Below, one piece after another: positions 1 through 8,865 of a DNA stretch of 41,272 bases. Source of the DNA: Actinacidiphila oryziradicis. Its GTDB lineage: Bacteria; Actinomycetota; Actinomycetes; Streptomycetales; Streptomycetaceae. Positions within the stretch are counted from its first letter, which is position 1, and the number at the start of each line of letters is the position of its first letter. The notes under the pieces were generated by a model. That model was not told where the DNA came from. It made no database searches and saw only the letters and a program-made list of their open reading frames with translations. Location of the stretch: assembly GCF_005047355.1 (NCBI RefSeq), contig NZ_SUMC01000067.1, positions 1-41,272 on the forward strand, in the 5' to 3' direction. Both the position numbers and the translations under genes were made by a program.

Positions 1-189
1 GCGGGGCGAGGGGCAAGTCTGGCAAGGCGGAGGAGGGAGGCGACGCGGAGCGTCGTTGACCGACGACAACGCCGCCAGGCGCCGCCCATCGGCACGCGAC
101 GCCGCCCCACCTATTCGCGCGGCCTCTCAGACACGCCTCTTACGCCGGACGGCCTGGGAGCCCGGGATGACCTGGAGGGACCGAACTCG

Positions 190-371
190 CTCGCGGAGGT
201 CGCTACCGGGTGGCGGTCGACGTGGCGGCCGCCGACGTACACGATCCGGTCCGGCTCACACCCGGCGAGCTCCACCACGCGCGCGAAGAACTCCGGGGAC
301 GGCTTCGTCACGCCCCGCTCCCCCGACGTGGCGATCGCGTCGGCCGGCAGGCCCAGTGCTCGCAGCGGCTG
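190..371 (-). pseudogene. HAD-family hydrolase remnant
   Basis: The minus strand reads through a segment typical of the C-terminal half of HAD subfamily IA phosphatases: LRALGLPAD, an SGE turn, then VTKPSPEFFARVVELAG (motif III lysine) and RIVYVGGRH, where an intact enzyme has a VGD motif IV. A TGA stop lies just upstream of the first conserved residues, so the nucleophile Asp region (DxDxT) is absent. The frame loses similarity after VGG. This is a decayed fragment with no usable start or complete active site. It lies beyond the 3' end of the TetR gene and is not part of that operon's function. Confidence 0.6.
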
Positions 372-460
372 AGCTCATGTTGCTCTTGGATCCCACCTGG
401 CATTACTTCCTCTGGGGCTGACTCGTCGCAGTCTCCAAGTGTCCAACTCCAGGGGAAAGA

Positions 461-1141
461 TCAGCCTTTCGGCACCCGCACCCGCCCGACGGCGCAGCCC
501 GAGCTCACCGCGGGTTGCCTGAGCGCGGTTTCAAGGGTGGCCGCCCACTGGCGTACGATCTGCTCCCGGCGCGCCGAGTCGTCGGTGAGCAGGTCGGCGA
601 GTCCCAGACCGCGGGCGAGGTCCAGTGTGGCTTGCACCAGCCGGTGAGCCACCGGATCGGTGTCGTCGATCCCGAGCAACTGCACGGTGATGTGGTGCAC
701 GGTCCGTCCGAACTTGGCCTCCAGCGGCGTGATCCGTTGCTTGAGCGACTCATCGGCCGCGGCTGCCGTCCACACCTGTAGCGCCGCTTTGAACAGTGGG
801 TCTGTGAAGTAGTCGACCATCCGCATGACCACTGCCTCGGTGCGCCCCGGTCCGTCGGCAAGGTTGGTGGCCTCCCGGATGAGGGCCATACGGCTGTCGA
901 ACATGTACTCCAGCGCCACGGTGATCAGGTCCTCGCGGGTCGGGAAATGGTGTTGCGCGGCACCGCGGGAGACACCGGCGTGTTCGGCGACCACGGCCAT
1001 GGTGGTCGCGCTCCACCCGCGCACGGCGAGGCACTCGATGGCGGACACCAGCAGACGCTGACGGGTGGCGCGGCTGCGCTCCTGCTTGGGTTCACGGGTG
1101 CTCAACGTCGGCCTCTCCGGGACAGCGCGCGCGATGGTCAT
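461..1141 (-). CDS. TetR-family transcriptional regulator
   Basis: A 226-residue TetR-type repressor. The N-terminal helix-turn-helix spans about residues 30-75, with recognition region VAEHAGVSRGAAQHHF followed by the usual PTREDLI. The rest is an all-helical ligand-binding domain. The start at 1141 gives an ATGA overlap with the stop of the enoyl-CoA hydratase gene, so it is the last gene of the catabolic operon. Being co-transcribed with acyl-CoA genes suggests it senses a CoA thioester or pathway acid and represses the operon. The palindrome at 8845-8864 is the best candidate operator. The ligand cannot be told from sequence. Confidence 0.9.
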   Translation of the reverse strand: MTIARAVPERPTLSTREPKQERSRATRQRLLVSAIECLAVRGWSATTMAVVAEHAGVSRGAAQHHFPTREDLITVALEYMFDSRMALIREATNLADGPGRTEAVVMRMVDYFTDPLFKAALQVWTAAAADESLKQRITPLEAKFGRTVHHITVQLLGIDDTDPVAHRLVQATLDLARGLGLADLLTDDSARREQIVRQWAATLETALRQPAVSSGCAVGRVRVPKG

Positions 1142-1944
1142 CGGGCCCAGCTCGGTCGTCGTTTCTGGAGAAAGGCCTTCATACCCTCCAGCGATTCCTT
1201 GCTGCCGAAGAGCCGGGCCGACTGCGCCGCGAGGCTGTCCGCGGAGCGGTCGAACTCGGCGAGGATCGCCGCGGTGGTCAGCGCCTTCGACTCGGCCAGT
1301 CCCTGTGGGGAGGCGAGGCGCAGCTGTTCCAGGATCGCTGTGGTCGCCTCGGCGGTGTTGTCCGCGGTGATCGTGACCAGGCCCAGCCCAGCGGCCTCCT
1401 GCGGGCCGAACTTCTCGCCCGTCAGAAAGTACCGGCCGGCGGCACGCGAGGTCAGCCGGGGCAGCACGGTGAGCGAAATGATCGACGCGGCCAGACCGAG
1501 CCGCGCTTCGGTGAGCGCGAATGTGCACGAAGGCCCGGCGATCACGATGTCGCAGGCCCCGACCAGTCCCATGCCGCCGGCTCGTACGTGACCATCGATC
1601 CGGCCGACGACCGGCTTGGGCAGTTCGATGATCGCGCGGAGCAGCTCCACCATCGACCGCGCGCGCCCGGCCGCGAGGGCGGCCGGGGCAGCGGCATCCG
1701 CGGCGGCCGGGTCGCCGTCGCCCGGCGCCGCGCTCGCCTCCGTGAGATCGGCGCCCGCGCAGAACGTGCCGCCGGTGTGTGTGAGCGCGACCGCGCGCAC
1801 GGCCGGGTCGGCGGCGGCGTCCGCCAGCCCCTGCCTCAGCTCGGTGACCAGGCGGGTGGACATGGCGTTGCGGTTGTGCGGGGAATCCAGGGTCAAGGTG
1901 GCGACGCCGTCGGCCACCCGGTACTGGACATACGGGTCGGTCAT
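1138..1944 (-). CDS. Enoyl-CoA hydratase/isomerase family protein
   Basis: A 268-residue crotonase-fold enzyme that would hydrate an enoyl-CoA. The oxyanion-hole segment GGTFCAGADLTEA lies near residues 58-70. The second CoA/oxyanion segment, around 118-137, contains GGMGLVGACDIVIA. A glutamate in TEARLGL (about 146) is in a position compatible with catalysis. An Ala/Asp/Gly-rich insertion (about 71-95) follows the first loop. The gene starts 10 nt after the acyl-CoA dehydrogenase stop and overlaps the TetR start. By context it would act on the product of the carboxylase, as methylglutaconyl-CoA hydratase (LiuC) or isohexenylglutaconyl-CoA hydratase (AtuE) do. The substrate is inferred, not shown. 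Confidence 0.88.
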   Translation of the reverse strand: MTDPYVQYRVADGVATLTLDSPHNRNAMSTRLVTELRQGLADAAADPAVRAVALTHTGGTFCAGADLTEASAAPGDGDPAAADAAAPAALAAGRARSMVELLRAIIELPKPVVGRIDGHVRAGGMGLVGACDIVIAGPSCTFALTEARLGLAASIISLTVLPRLTSRAAGRYFLTGEKFGPQEAAGLGLVTITADNTAEATTAILEQLRLASPQGLAESKALTTAAILAEFDRSADSLAAQSARLFGSKESLEGMKAFLQKRRPSWAR

Positions 1945-1954
1945 GTTCGGCTCC

Positions 1955-3115
1955 TCAGTACGACTTGGGCAGCCCGAGGCTGTGTTCGGCGACGAAGTTG
2001 AGGATCATCTCCCGGCTCACCGGTGCGACCCGGCCGACCCGGACCATGGCGAGCATCGCCGACAGGCCGTGCTCCTTGGTCAGTCCGGCGCCGCCGTGTG
2101 TCTGGATCGCCTGGTCCAGTGCACGGATGCTGGCCTCGGCGGCGGCGTACTTGGCCATGTTCGCGGCCTCCGCGGCCCCCGTGTCGTCGCCGCTGTCGTA
2201 GAGCACCGCGGCTTTCTGCATCATCACCTTGGCCAGTTCGAGCTCGATCTTGACCTGCGCCAGCGGGTGCGCGATGCCCTGGTGCGCCCCGATCGGGGAC
2301 TTCCACACCTGACGTACCTTCGCGTATTCGACCGCCTGCGCCAGCGCGTAGCGGCCCATGCCGACGGCCGTCGCCGCGCCGAGGATCCGCTCCGGATTCA
2401 GGCCGGCGAACAGCTGTGCCAGGGCCGCGTCCTCCCGTCCCACCAGCGCCTCGGCGGGCAGCCGCACGTCGTCGAGGAACAGGGCGAACTGGTGCTCCGG
2501 CTGGACGATGTCCATCTCCATCCGCTGCGCGGTGAAGTTCTCCGCGTCGGTGGGCACGATGAACAGGGCCGGCTTGAGCTTGCCGGTCTTGTGGTCCGCG
2601 GTGCGCGCCACAATCAGCACCGCGTCGGCCCTGTCGACACCGGAGATGAAGACCTTGCGGCCGTTCAGGAGCCACGCGTCGCCGTCCCTGCGCGCGGTCG
2701 TGGTGATCCGGTGGGAGTTCGACCCCGCGTCGGGCTCGGTAATACCGAACACCATCACCTTGGACGCGTCCGCGATGCCAGGCAGCCATTGCTGCTTCTG
2801 CTCGGCGGTGCCGTACTTGGCGATGATCGTGCCGCAGATCGCGGGCGACACCACCGTCAGCAGCATTCCGGCACCCTTCGCGGCCAGTTCCTCCTGGACC
2901 AGCGCCAGCTCGTAGATGCCCGCCCCGCCGCCGCCGTACTCCTCGGGCAGATTGACCCCGAGGAAGCCGAGCTTGCCTGCTTGGTCCCACAGCTCACCCG
3001 GGAACTCACCCGCGCGTGCCTTGGGCAGCACGTAGTCGGTGTAGTTGAAACGTGCGGCGAGCCTGGCCACCGAGGCCCGCAGATCCTTCTGGACATCGGT
3101 CTCGATGAAACTCAT
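1955..3115 (-). CDS. Acyl-CoA dehydrogenase
   Basis: A 386-residue flavoprotein of the acyl-CoA dehydrogenase family, oxidising an acyl-CoA to the 2-enoyl-CoA with electrons passed to ETF. Visible landmarks are NLPEEYGG in the N-terminal helical domain, FGITEPDAGSN in the beta domain (FAD/substrate loop), LNGRKVFISG, and C-terminal IQTHGGAGLTKEHGL. The final segment reads VSREMILNFVAE where many family members have GTSEIQ, a divergence often seen outside the classic fatty-acid enzymes. The ATG at 3115 overlaps the biotin carboxylase stop (ATGA). In the atu/liu scheme this would be the citronellyl-CoA (AtuD) or isovaleryl-CoA (LiuA) dehydrogenase. The choice cannot be made here. Confidence 0.92.
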   Translation of the reverse strand: MSFIETDVQKDLRASVARLAARFNYTDYVLPKARAGEFPGELWDQAGKLGFLGVNLPEEYGGGGAGIYELALVQEELAAKGAGMLLTVVSPAICGTIIAKYGTAEQKQQWLPGIADASKVMVFGITEPDAGSNSHRITTTARRDGDAWLLNGRKVFISGVDRADAVLIVARTADHKTGKLKPALFIVPTDAENFTAQRMEMDIVQPEHQFALFLDDVRLPAEALVGREDAALAQLFAGLNPERILGAATAVGMGRYALAQAVEYAKVRQVWKSPIGAHQGIAHPLAQVKIELELAKVMMQKAAVLYDSGDDTGAAEAANMAKYAAAEASIRALDQAIQTHGGAGLTKEHGLSAMLAMVRVGRVAPVSREMILNFVAEHSLGLPKSY

Positions 3116-5166
3116 GTGCGCTCCCCGTCTTTTGGGCCTGTTGTCTGCTCGGCTGTGCCGGCGGCTGTCTCGTCCACGACGGCCAGGACCACACCCATAT
3201 CGACGGACTGGCCGACGGTGACGTCCAGCGTCGTGAGCACGCCCGCTGAGGGCGCGGTGACGGTGTGCTCCATCTTCATCGCCTCCAGCCACAGTATCGG
3301 CTGGCCCGCCGTCAGGTGGTCCCCCACCTGGGCGGCGACGCGGATGACGGTGCCCGGCATCGGTGCCAGCAGCGACCCGGCGGCCACCTGTGCCGACGGG
3401 TCGGTGAAGCGCGGCCGCCGCGTCAGCGTCACCGGCCCCAGTGGGGAGTCGACGCAGGTGAGTGCGGAGTAACGTGCCACTTCGAAGTGGCGGCGGACGG
3501 TACCCGTCCCGCTTGGCACATCCAGCACCACCAGCTCGGGCGTCGCCGAGACGAAGGAGAGCTCGTCATGACCGTCGACGCGCAGTCCGGCCCGCGTGAA
3601 CCGGTAGCGGATCTCGATGTCGGCGTCGGGTCCAGTGGCTCCGGGGCCGGTGCCGAATGTCTTCAGCTGCGCCTCGCCGGGCAGATTGCGCCAGCCGCTG
3701 GGCAGCCCGGCGTTGACTTTGGCATCGCGCCGGTTCCCGGCGGCGTCGGCGAGGGCCGCGGCGACCGCCGACAGTTCCACGGATTCCGGCGAGGCCAGCG
3801 GGCGCGACAACACGTCCAGGCCGTGGGTGGTGAAGAACGCGGTGTCTGTGTCGCCGGACAGAAAGGCCGGATGCCGCAGCACCCGCACCAGCAGGTCCCG
3901 GTTGGTGGCGAGACCGTGCACCTTGGCCCTCGCGAGCGCTGACGCCAGCAGACGCGCGGCCTCCGCGCGGGTGTCCGAGTACGAGATGACCTTTGCGAGC
4001 ATCGGGTCGTAGTGCACCCCGACGAACGACCCGCCGACGATCCCTGAGTCGAGCCGCACCCCCGGCTCCGTGAGCAGCCCGAACTCGGTGAGTGTGCCGG
4101 GGATTTCGAAGCGGTGCACGGTCCCGCTCTGCGGCTGCCATTCGTGAGCGGGGTCCTCCGCGTACAGCCGGACCTCGATCGAGTGCCCGCGCGGCGCGGG
4201 CGGACCGGCCGGCAGCGCGACCCCCTGAGCGACCTGGAGTTGGAGCCGCACCAGGTCGAGGCCGGTGGTGCACTCGGTGACCGGATGCTCCACCTGCAGG
4301 CGGGTGTTCATCTCGAGGAAGTAGAAGTCGCCCTGCTCGTCAGCGAGGAACTCAACGGTGCCCGCGCCCTCGTAGCCGATGGCCCTGGCCGCCAGTCCGG
4401 CCGCCTCGAACAGCCGCTCCCGCATGCCTGCCGTGCGCTCCACGAGTGGCGAGGGCGCTTCCTCCACCACCTTCTGGTGCCTGCGCTGGATGGAGCATTC
4501 GCGCTCGCCCACCGCCCAGACGGTGCCGTGCCGGTCGGCCATGACTTGCACCTCGATGTGACGTCCTGTTTCGAGGTAGCGCTCGCAGAACACCGTCGGA
4601 TCGCCGAAGGCGGACTGGGCCTCGCGCCGGGCGGCCTGAAGCTGACCGGGCAGCTCGGCGAGCTCGCGGACCACTCGCATGCCGCGGCCGCCGCCACCGG
4701 CGGACGCCTTGATCAGCACGGGAAGGTCGGACTCGGTCACCGCTGCGGCATCCAACTCGGCGAGCACCGGCACACCGGCCCCGCCCATCAGCTTCTTGGA
4801 CTCCACCTTCGAGCCCATCAGCTCGATCGCCTTCACCGGTGGTCCGATCCAGGTGAGTCCCGCGTCGAGGACGGCCTTCGCGAAGTCGGCGTTCTCGGAC
4901 AGAAAGCCGTAGCCGGGGTGGATCGCGTCGGCGCCCGAGGTGTGTGCGGCGTCGATCAGCAGCTCACCGCGCAGATACGTCTCGGACGGTGCGCTGCCGG
5001 GCAGGCGGATCGCGGCGTCGGCCTCCCTGACGTGCGGGGAGTCCGCGTCCGCGTCGGAGAACACGGCGACAGTGGACAGGCCCATGCGCCTGCTGGTGGC
5101 GAAGACGCGGCGCGCGATCTCGCCACGATTGGCAACGAGTACGGAGGTCAGCACGGAAGTCCTCAC
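3112..5166 (-). CDS. Acyl-CoA carboxylase alpha subunit (biotin carboxylase and BCCP)
   Basis: A 684-residue fused biotin carboxylase/biotin carrier protein. The N-terminus has the biotin-carboxylase signature LVANRGEIARRVF. The ATP-grasp region has KASAGGGGRGMRVV and EMNTRLQVEHPVTE. The carrier domain ends with LWLEAMKMEHTV, whose Lys (about residue 631) is the biotinylation site. Together with the downstream-encoded partner it carboxylates a CoA thioester using bicarbonate and ATP. The GTG start at 5166 makes a GTGA overlap with the carboxyltransferase stop, which supports this start over later in-frame GTGs. The architecture matches AtuF, LiuD and MccA. The substrate (geranyl-CoA or 3-methylcrotonyl-CoA) is set by the other subunit. 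Confidence 0.93.
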   Translation of the reverse strand: MRTSVLTSVLVANRGEIARRVFATSRRMGLSTVAVFSDADADSPHVREADAAIRLPGSAPSETYLRGELLIDAAHTSGADAIHPGYGFLSENADFAKAVLDAGLTWIGPPVKAIELMGSKVESKKLMGGAGVPVLAELDAAAVTESDLPVLIKASAGGGGRGMRVVRELAELPGQLQAARREAQSAFGDPTVFCERYLETGRHIEVQVMADRHGTVWAVGERECSIQRRHQKVVEEAPSPLVERTAGMRERLFEAAGLAARAIGYEGAGTVEFLADEQGDFYFLEMNTRLQVEHPVTECTTGLDLVRLQLQVAQGVALPAGPPAPRGHSIEVRLYAEDPAHEWQPQSGTVHRFEIPGTLTEFGLLTEPGVRLDSGIVGGSFVGVHYDPMLAKVISYSDTRAEAARLLASALARAKVHGLATNRDLLVRVLRHPAFLSGDTDTAFFTTHGLDVLSRPLASPESVELSAVAAALADAAGNRRDAKVNAGLPSGWRNLPGEAQLKTFGTGPGATGPDADIEIRYRFTRAGLRVDGHDELSFVSATPELVVLDVPSGTGTVRRHFEVARYSALTCVDSPLGPVTLTRRPRFTDPSAQVAAGSLLAPMPGTVIRVAAQVGDHLTAGQPILWLEAMKMEHTVTAPSAGVLTTLDVTVGQSVDMGVVLAVVDETAAGTAEQTTGPKDGERT

Positions 5167-6761
5167 ATTCGGAAGATGCCGAAGTTCGCGGCACCCTGGA
5201 CCGGGGCGTTGTGGACGGCCGACAGGCACGCTCCCAACACCGTGCGGGTGTCACGGGGATCGATCACTCCGTCGTCGTACAGCCGGCCGGACAGGAACAT
5301 CGGCACCGACTCCGTCTCGATCTGGTTCTCGACCATCGCGCGCATCCCGGCGTCCGCCTCCTCGTCGAAGGGAAGGCCTCTGGCCTGCGCCGCGGCGCGG
5401 CTGACGATCGAGATGACGCCTGCCAGCTGGGCCGGGCCCATCACCGCGGACTTGGCGCTGGGCCAGGAGAAGAGGAAACGCGGGTCGTAGGCGCGTCCGC
5501 ACATGCCGTAGTGGCCGGCCCCGTAGGAGGCGCCCATCAGCAGCGAGATGTGCGGCACCGTCGAGTTGGAGACCGCGTTGATCATCATCGCGCCGTGTTT
5601 GATGATGCCGCCCTGCTCGTACTCCTTGCCGACCATGTAGCCGGTGGTGTTGTGCAGGAACAGCAACGGGGTGTTCGACTGGTTGGCCAGCTGGATGAAC
5701 TGCGTTGCCTTCTGCGCCTCCTGGGAGAACAGCACGCCGTGGGCGTTGGCGAGGATGCCCACCCGATAGCCGTGCAGCTCTGCCCATCCGGTGACGAGAC
5801 TCGATCCGTACAGCGGCTTGAACTCATCGAAGTCCGAGCCGTCGATGATCCGGGCTATCACCTCGCGGGGATCGAAGGGGACCTTCAGGTCGGGGGGCAC
5901 GATGCCGAGCAGGTCCTCGGGGTCGTACAGCGGCTCGATCACCTCGGCACGCGGCGGCGGACCTTCCTTGCGCTGGTTGAGCCGTTTGACGATCGCGCGG
6001 CCGATGCGGATCGCGTCCTGCTCATCGACGGCGAAGTAGTCGGCCAGACCCGATGTGCGCGCATGCATCTCGGCCCCGCCGAGCGACTCGTCGTCGGACT
6101 CCTCGCCGGTGGCCATCTTCACCAGCGGCGGCCCGCCGAGAAACACCTTCGAACGGTCCTTGATCATCACCGTGTGGTCGGACATGCCGGGGACGTAGGC
6201 ACCGCCGGCGGTCGAGTTGCCGAACACCAGCGCGATCGTCGGGATGCCCGCGGCCGACGCCCTGGTGAGGTCGCGGAACAGCCGGCCACCGGGGATGAAC
6301 ACTTCCTTCTGAGTGGGCAGGTCGGCGCCACCGGACTCGACGAGCGAGACCACCGGCAGCCTGTTCTGCAGGGCGATGTCAATCGCCCGCAAGTTCTTCC
6401 GCAAGGTCCAGGGGTTGCTGGTGCCGCCCCGCACGGTCGGGTCGTTGGCGATGATCACGCACTCAACGCCCTCGACAACGCCGATGCCCACGACGACCGA
6501 CGCACCGACCTGGAAGTCGCTGCCCCACGCCGCCAGCGGGCACAGTTCGAGAAACGGGGAATCCGGGTCGAGCAGCAGCTCGATGCGTCCACGGGCGGTG
6601 AGCTTTCCGCGCCTGCGATGCCGCTCCAGCTTCTCCGCTCCGCCGCCGCCGATCGCCTTGGCATGCTCGGCGTCGAGTTCGGCGAGCTTTGCCGCCATCG
6701 CCTCGGCCGCGGCCAGATAACCTTCGGACCCGGTGTCGAAGGTGGACCTCAGTATCGTCAT
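5163..6761 (-). CDS. Acyl-CoA carboxylase beta subunit (carboxyltransferase)
   Basis: A 532-residue carboxyltransferase of the methylcrotonyl/geranyl-CoA type. It has two crotonase-like halves. The first includes GKLTARGRIELLLDPDSPFLEL and LVESGGADLPTQ. The second includes LANAHGVLFSQEAQKATQFI, FLHNTTGYMVGKEYEQGG and SYGAGHYGMCGRAYDPRF with the glycine-rich oxyanion loops. I chose the ATG at 6761 because family members begin near this point; an ATG at 6776 would add five residues. It is the first subunit gene of the carboxylase pair and lies 138 nt after the AtuA-like gene. The context points to geranyl-CoA or 3-methylcrotonyl-CoA carboxylation. Confidence 0.93.
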   Translation of the reverse strand: MTILRSTFDTGSEGYLAAAEAMAAKLAELDAEHAKAIGGGGAEKLERHRRRGKLTARGRIELLLDPDSPFLELCPLAAWGSDFQVGASVVVGIGVVEGVECVIIANDPTVRGGTSNPWTLRKNLRAIDIALQNRLPVVSLVESGGADLPTQKEVFIPGGRLFRDLTRASAAGIPTIALVFGNSTAGGAYVPGMSDHTVMIKDRSKVFLGGPPLVKMATGEESDDESLGGAEMHARTSGLADYFAVDEQDAIRIGRAIVKRLNQRKEGPPPRAEVIEPLYDPEDLLGIVPPDLKVPFDPREVIARIIDGSDFDEFKPLYGSSLVTGWAELHGYRVGILANAHGVLFSQEAQKATQFIQLANQSNTPLLFLHNTTGYMVGKEYEQGGIIKHGAMMINAVSNSTVPHISLLMGASYGAGHYGMCGRAYDPRFLFSWPSAKSAVMGPAQLAGVISIVSRAAAQARGLPFDEEADAGMRAMVENQIETESVPMFLSGRLYDDGVIDPRDTRTVLGACLSAVHNAPVQGAANFGIFRM

Positions 6762-6899
6762 GCCCTGTATCCCCATCTCCCGGCCGCCAGGCCCGTCGTG
6801 ATCACGGTCGTACCGCCGAACAGCCGCACGGCCCGACTCGCCCCCCGTAGGCAACGGACCGTCGCGCGCCGCACCCGCCTCTCCTCGCTGTCGGGATGT

Positions 6900-8630
6900 T
6901 CACGGCAGCAACTCCTCCGGAATGGCGATATGCCGGGAGCGGAGCCATTCGCCCAGTCCCTTGGCCTGCGGATCGAACCGGGCCTGGTAGGCGACGCCCT
7001 GCCCGAGGATGCCCTCGATGACGAAATTCACCGCGCGCAGCTTCGGCAGCACGGTTCTGGTGACCGGCAGGTCGGCGGCCTCGGGCAGCATCTGCTTGAG
7101 GCGCTCGACCGTCAGTGCAGCTGCCAGCCAGCGCCACTGGTCGTCGGTGCGCACCCAGACGCCGATGTTCGCGTTGCCGCCCTTGTCGCCGCTGCGCGCC
7201 GCGGCGATCGCGCCGAGCGGGACCTTCCGCGTGGGCCCGGCCGCAGGCGGCTGTGGCAGCGCCGGTGCGGCGACGTCCTCAAGCGCACGCGTCCCGGTGC
7301 TGGGGGCGATGTCCACCCGGGTACCGTCCGGCAGCACCGCGACATGCGGCACCTCGGCGGCGTCGACGTAACCGGGAGTGAACACCCCGTACACCGATCC
7401 GGTGCCGGGCGACGACGTGAGGCTGAACCCGGGGTAGCTGGACAGCGCCAGTTCGACGGTGAGGCTGGAAAACACGCGCCCGACGACGTCCGGATCCGGG
7501 TCGCGCACCACGCAGCGCAGGATCGCGCTGGCCTGCTCCTGGGTCTCCGCGTCCGCCTGGTCCAGCCGCGCCAGCGTCCACTTCAGCTCGGCGGGTTTCG
7601 TCGTGAGAGCGGCCTCGAACTGCTTGCGTACCAACGCGGCCTTGGCCTCTGCGTCGAGCCCGGTGAGGATGAACGCCATCTCGTTACGGAAGCCGCCGAT
7701 CGCATTCAGCGACACCTTCAGCTGCGGCGGCGGGGCCTCGCCGGTGACCCCGGTGATGCGTACCCGGTCCTGGCCGTCCCGTGCCAGCTCGAGTGCGTCG
7801 AGGCGAGTGGTCACGTCCGGTCCGGCGTAGCGCGCGCCGCCGATCTCGTACAGCAGCTGTGCGGTGACGGTGCCGACGGTGACCTCGCCGCCGGTGCCGG
7901 CGTGCTTGGTGATGACGCTGGACCCGTCCCGGTGGATCTCGGCGATCGGGAAACCGGGGTGGGCCAGATCCGCGATCTCGGTGAAGAAGGAGTAGTTACC
8001 GCCTGTCGCCTGGGTCCCGCACTCGATGACGTGCCCGGCGGCGACGGCACCGGCGAGCCGGTCGTAATCGCTTCTGCCCCAGCCGAAGTGGGCCGCGGCC
8101 GGGCCGACAGTCAGCGAGGCGTCGGTGACCCGGCCTGTGACCACGACGTCGGCACCGGCGGTCAGGCACTCCACGATGCCCCAGGCCCCCAGGTAGGCGT
8201 TGGCTGCCAGCGGTTTGCCGAGGCCCAGTTCCGCTGCCCGCGCGGTCAGGTCGTCGCCTTCGACGTGCGCGAACCGGGCCGCGATATCGAGCTTTCCGGC
8301 GAGCTCCCGCAGTTTCGCGGTGAGGCCCGCCGGATTGAGACCGCCGGCATTGACGACGATCCGGACGCCGCGGTCGACCGCCAGCTTCAGACAGTCCTCC
8401 ATCTGCCGCAGAAAGGTCTTGGCGTAGCCGAGTTCCGGGTCCTTGCGCCGATCACGGCCGAGGATCAGCATGGTCAGCTCAGCGAGGTAGTCGCCGGTGA
8501 GTACGTCGAGCTCCCCGTCCTCGAGCATCTCGCGCATCGCCGAGAGCCGATCGCCGTAGAATCCCGAGCAGTTGCCGATCCGGATCACCTCGGGGCTCGC
8601 GGCCAGTCGCCGCGGGGTGGGTGCCGTCAT
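6900..8630 (-). CDS. AtuA-family protein (acyclic terpene utilization)
   Basis: A 576-residue protein of the AtuA/DUF1446 family. The N-terminus has IRIGNCSGFYGDRLSAMREML, then DVLTGDYLAELTM and VNAGGLNPAGLT, all typical of the family. The C-terminal 110 residues, beginning about RKVPLGAIAAARSGDKGGN, match the AtuA-like ferredoxin-fold domain. AtuA is needed for citronellol/geraniol catabolism in Pseudomonas, but its reaction is not well defined; a role in handling the hydroxylated glutaryl-CoA intermediate has been suggested. The ATG at 8630 overlaps the stop of the upstream remnant (ATGA). Its linkage to carboxylase, dehydrogenase and hydratase genes is the strongest argument for a branched or isoprenoid acid pathway here. 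Confidence 0.88.
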   Translation of the reverse strand: MTAPTPRRLAASPEVIRIGNCSGFYGDRLSAMREMLEDGELDVLTGDYLAELTMLILGRDRRKDPELGYAKTFLRQMEDCLKLAVDRGVRIVVNAGGLNPAGLTAKLRELAGKLDIAARFAHVEGDDLTARAAELGLGKPLAANAYLGAWGIVECLTAGADVVVTGRVTDASLTVGPAAAHFGWGRSDYDRLAGAVAAGHVIECGTQATGGNYSFFTEIADLAHPGFPIAEIHRDGSSVITKHAGTGGEVTVGTVTAQLLYEIGGARYAGPDVTTRLDALELARDGQDRVRITGVTGEAPPPQLKVSLNAIGGFRNEMAFILTGLDAEAKAALVRKQFEAALTTKPAELKWTLARLDQADAETQEQASAILRCVVRDPDPDVVGRVFSSLTVELALSSYPGFSLTSSPGTGSVYGVFTPGYVDAAEVPHVAVLPDGTRVDIAPSTGTRALEDVAAPALPQPPAAGPTRKVPLGAIAAARSGDKGGNANIGVWVRTDDQWRWLAAALTVERLKQMLPEAADLPVTRTVLPKLRAVNFVIEGILGQGVAYQARFDPQAKGLGEWLRSRHIAIPEELLP

Positions 8631-8815
8631 GACGTCAGCCCCGCCTGCCCATGCACGGCGCCCTCGCCGGTGGCCTCCAGCGCCGAACCGCTCACCCGCT
8701 GAGGGGCATCCTCGGGGCCCGAGGTCCACAACTCGCAGTCCGGTGCGCTGATCTCGACGTAGAGGTCATCCGCCTCAGCCCGCCGGTCAGTCAGCATGGC
8801 GCTTGTGTCTGTCAC
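8627..8815 (-). pseudogene. Remnant of TIGR03084-type (mycothiol-dependent/DinB-like) protein
   Basis: This 62-codon frame (GTG start) contains DLYVEISAPDCELWTSGPED followed by APQRVSG. It resembles the internal segment of TIGR03084 proteins, where a VELxAPDGxxWTWGPEDAxxRVxG stretch is common in a full protein of about 250 residues. The N-terminal metal-binding bundle is missing and the sequence after SALE (ATGEGAVHGQAGLTS) does not continue the family. I read it as an internally deleted remnant that still sits at the head of the operon and overlaps the AtuA start by 4 nt, so it may persist as a leader that couples translation. Family assignment is from memory of motifs. Confidence 0.5.
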
Positions 8816-8844
8816 GCGGACCACTCTCACAGCCGGAGAGAAAA

Positions 8845-8864
8845 AAAACAATCATGATTGATTT
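8845..8864. promoter_or_regulatory. Palindromic operator candidate for the catabolic operon
   Basis: The 12-bp core CAATCATGATTG (8849-8860) is perfectly self-complementary. It extends to 20 bp (8845-8864) with a single mismatched pair. It is strikingly AT-rich for this genome and lies about 30-50 nt upstream of the first start of the minus-strand operon, as expected for a TetR-family operator over the promoter. The cognate repressor is probably the TetR encoded at the operon's end. No clear -10/-35 pair could be fixed. Confidence 0.6.
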
Positions 8865-8865
8865 G

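Noticed and set aside
1616..3472. A 618-codon open frame on the plus strand across the operon
   Set aside because: It is antisense to the dehydrogenase and carboxylase genes and has no motifs or ribosome site; a GC-skew shadow.
5211..8702. A 1,163-codon open frame on the plus strand
   Set aside because: It mirrors the carboxyltransferase and AtuA genes, is histidine/arginine/glycine-rich and has no recognisable domain.
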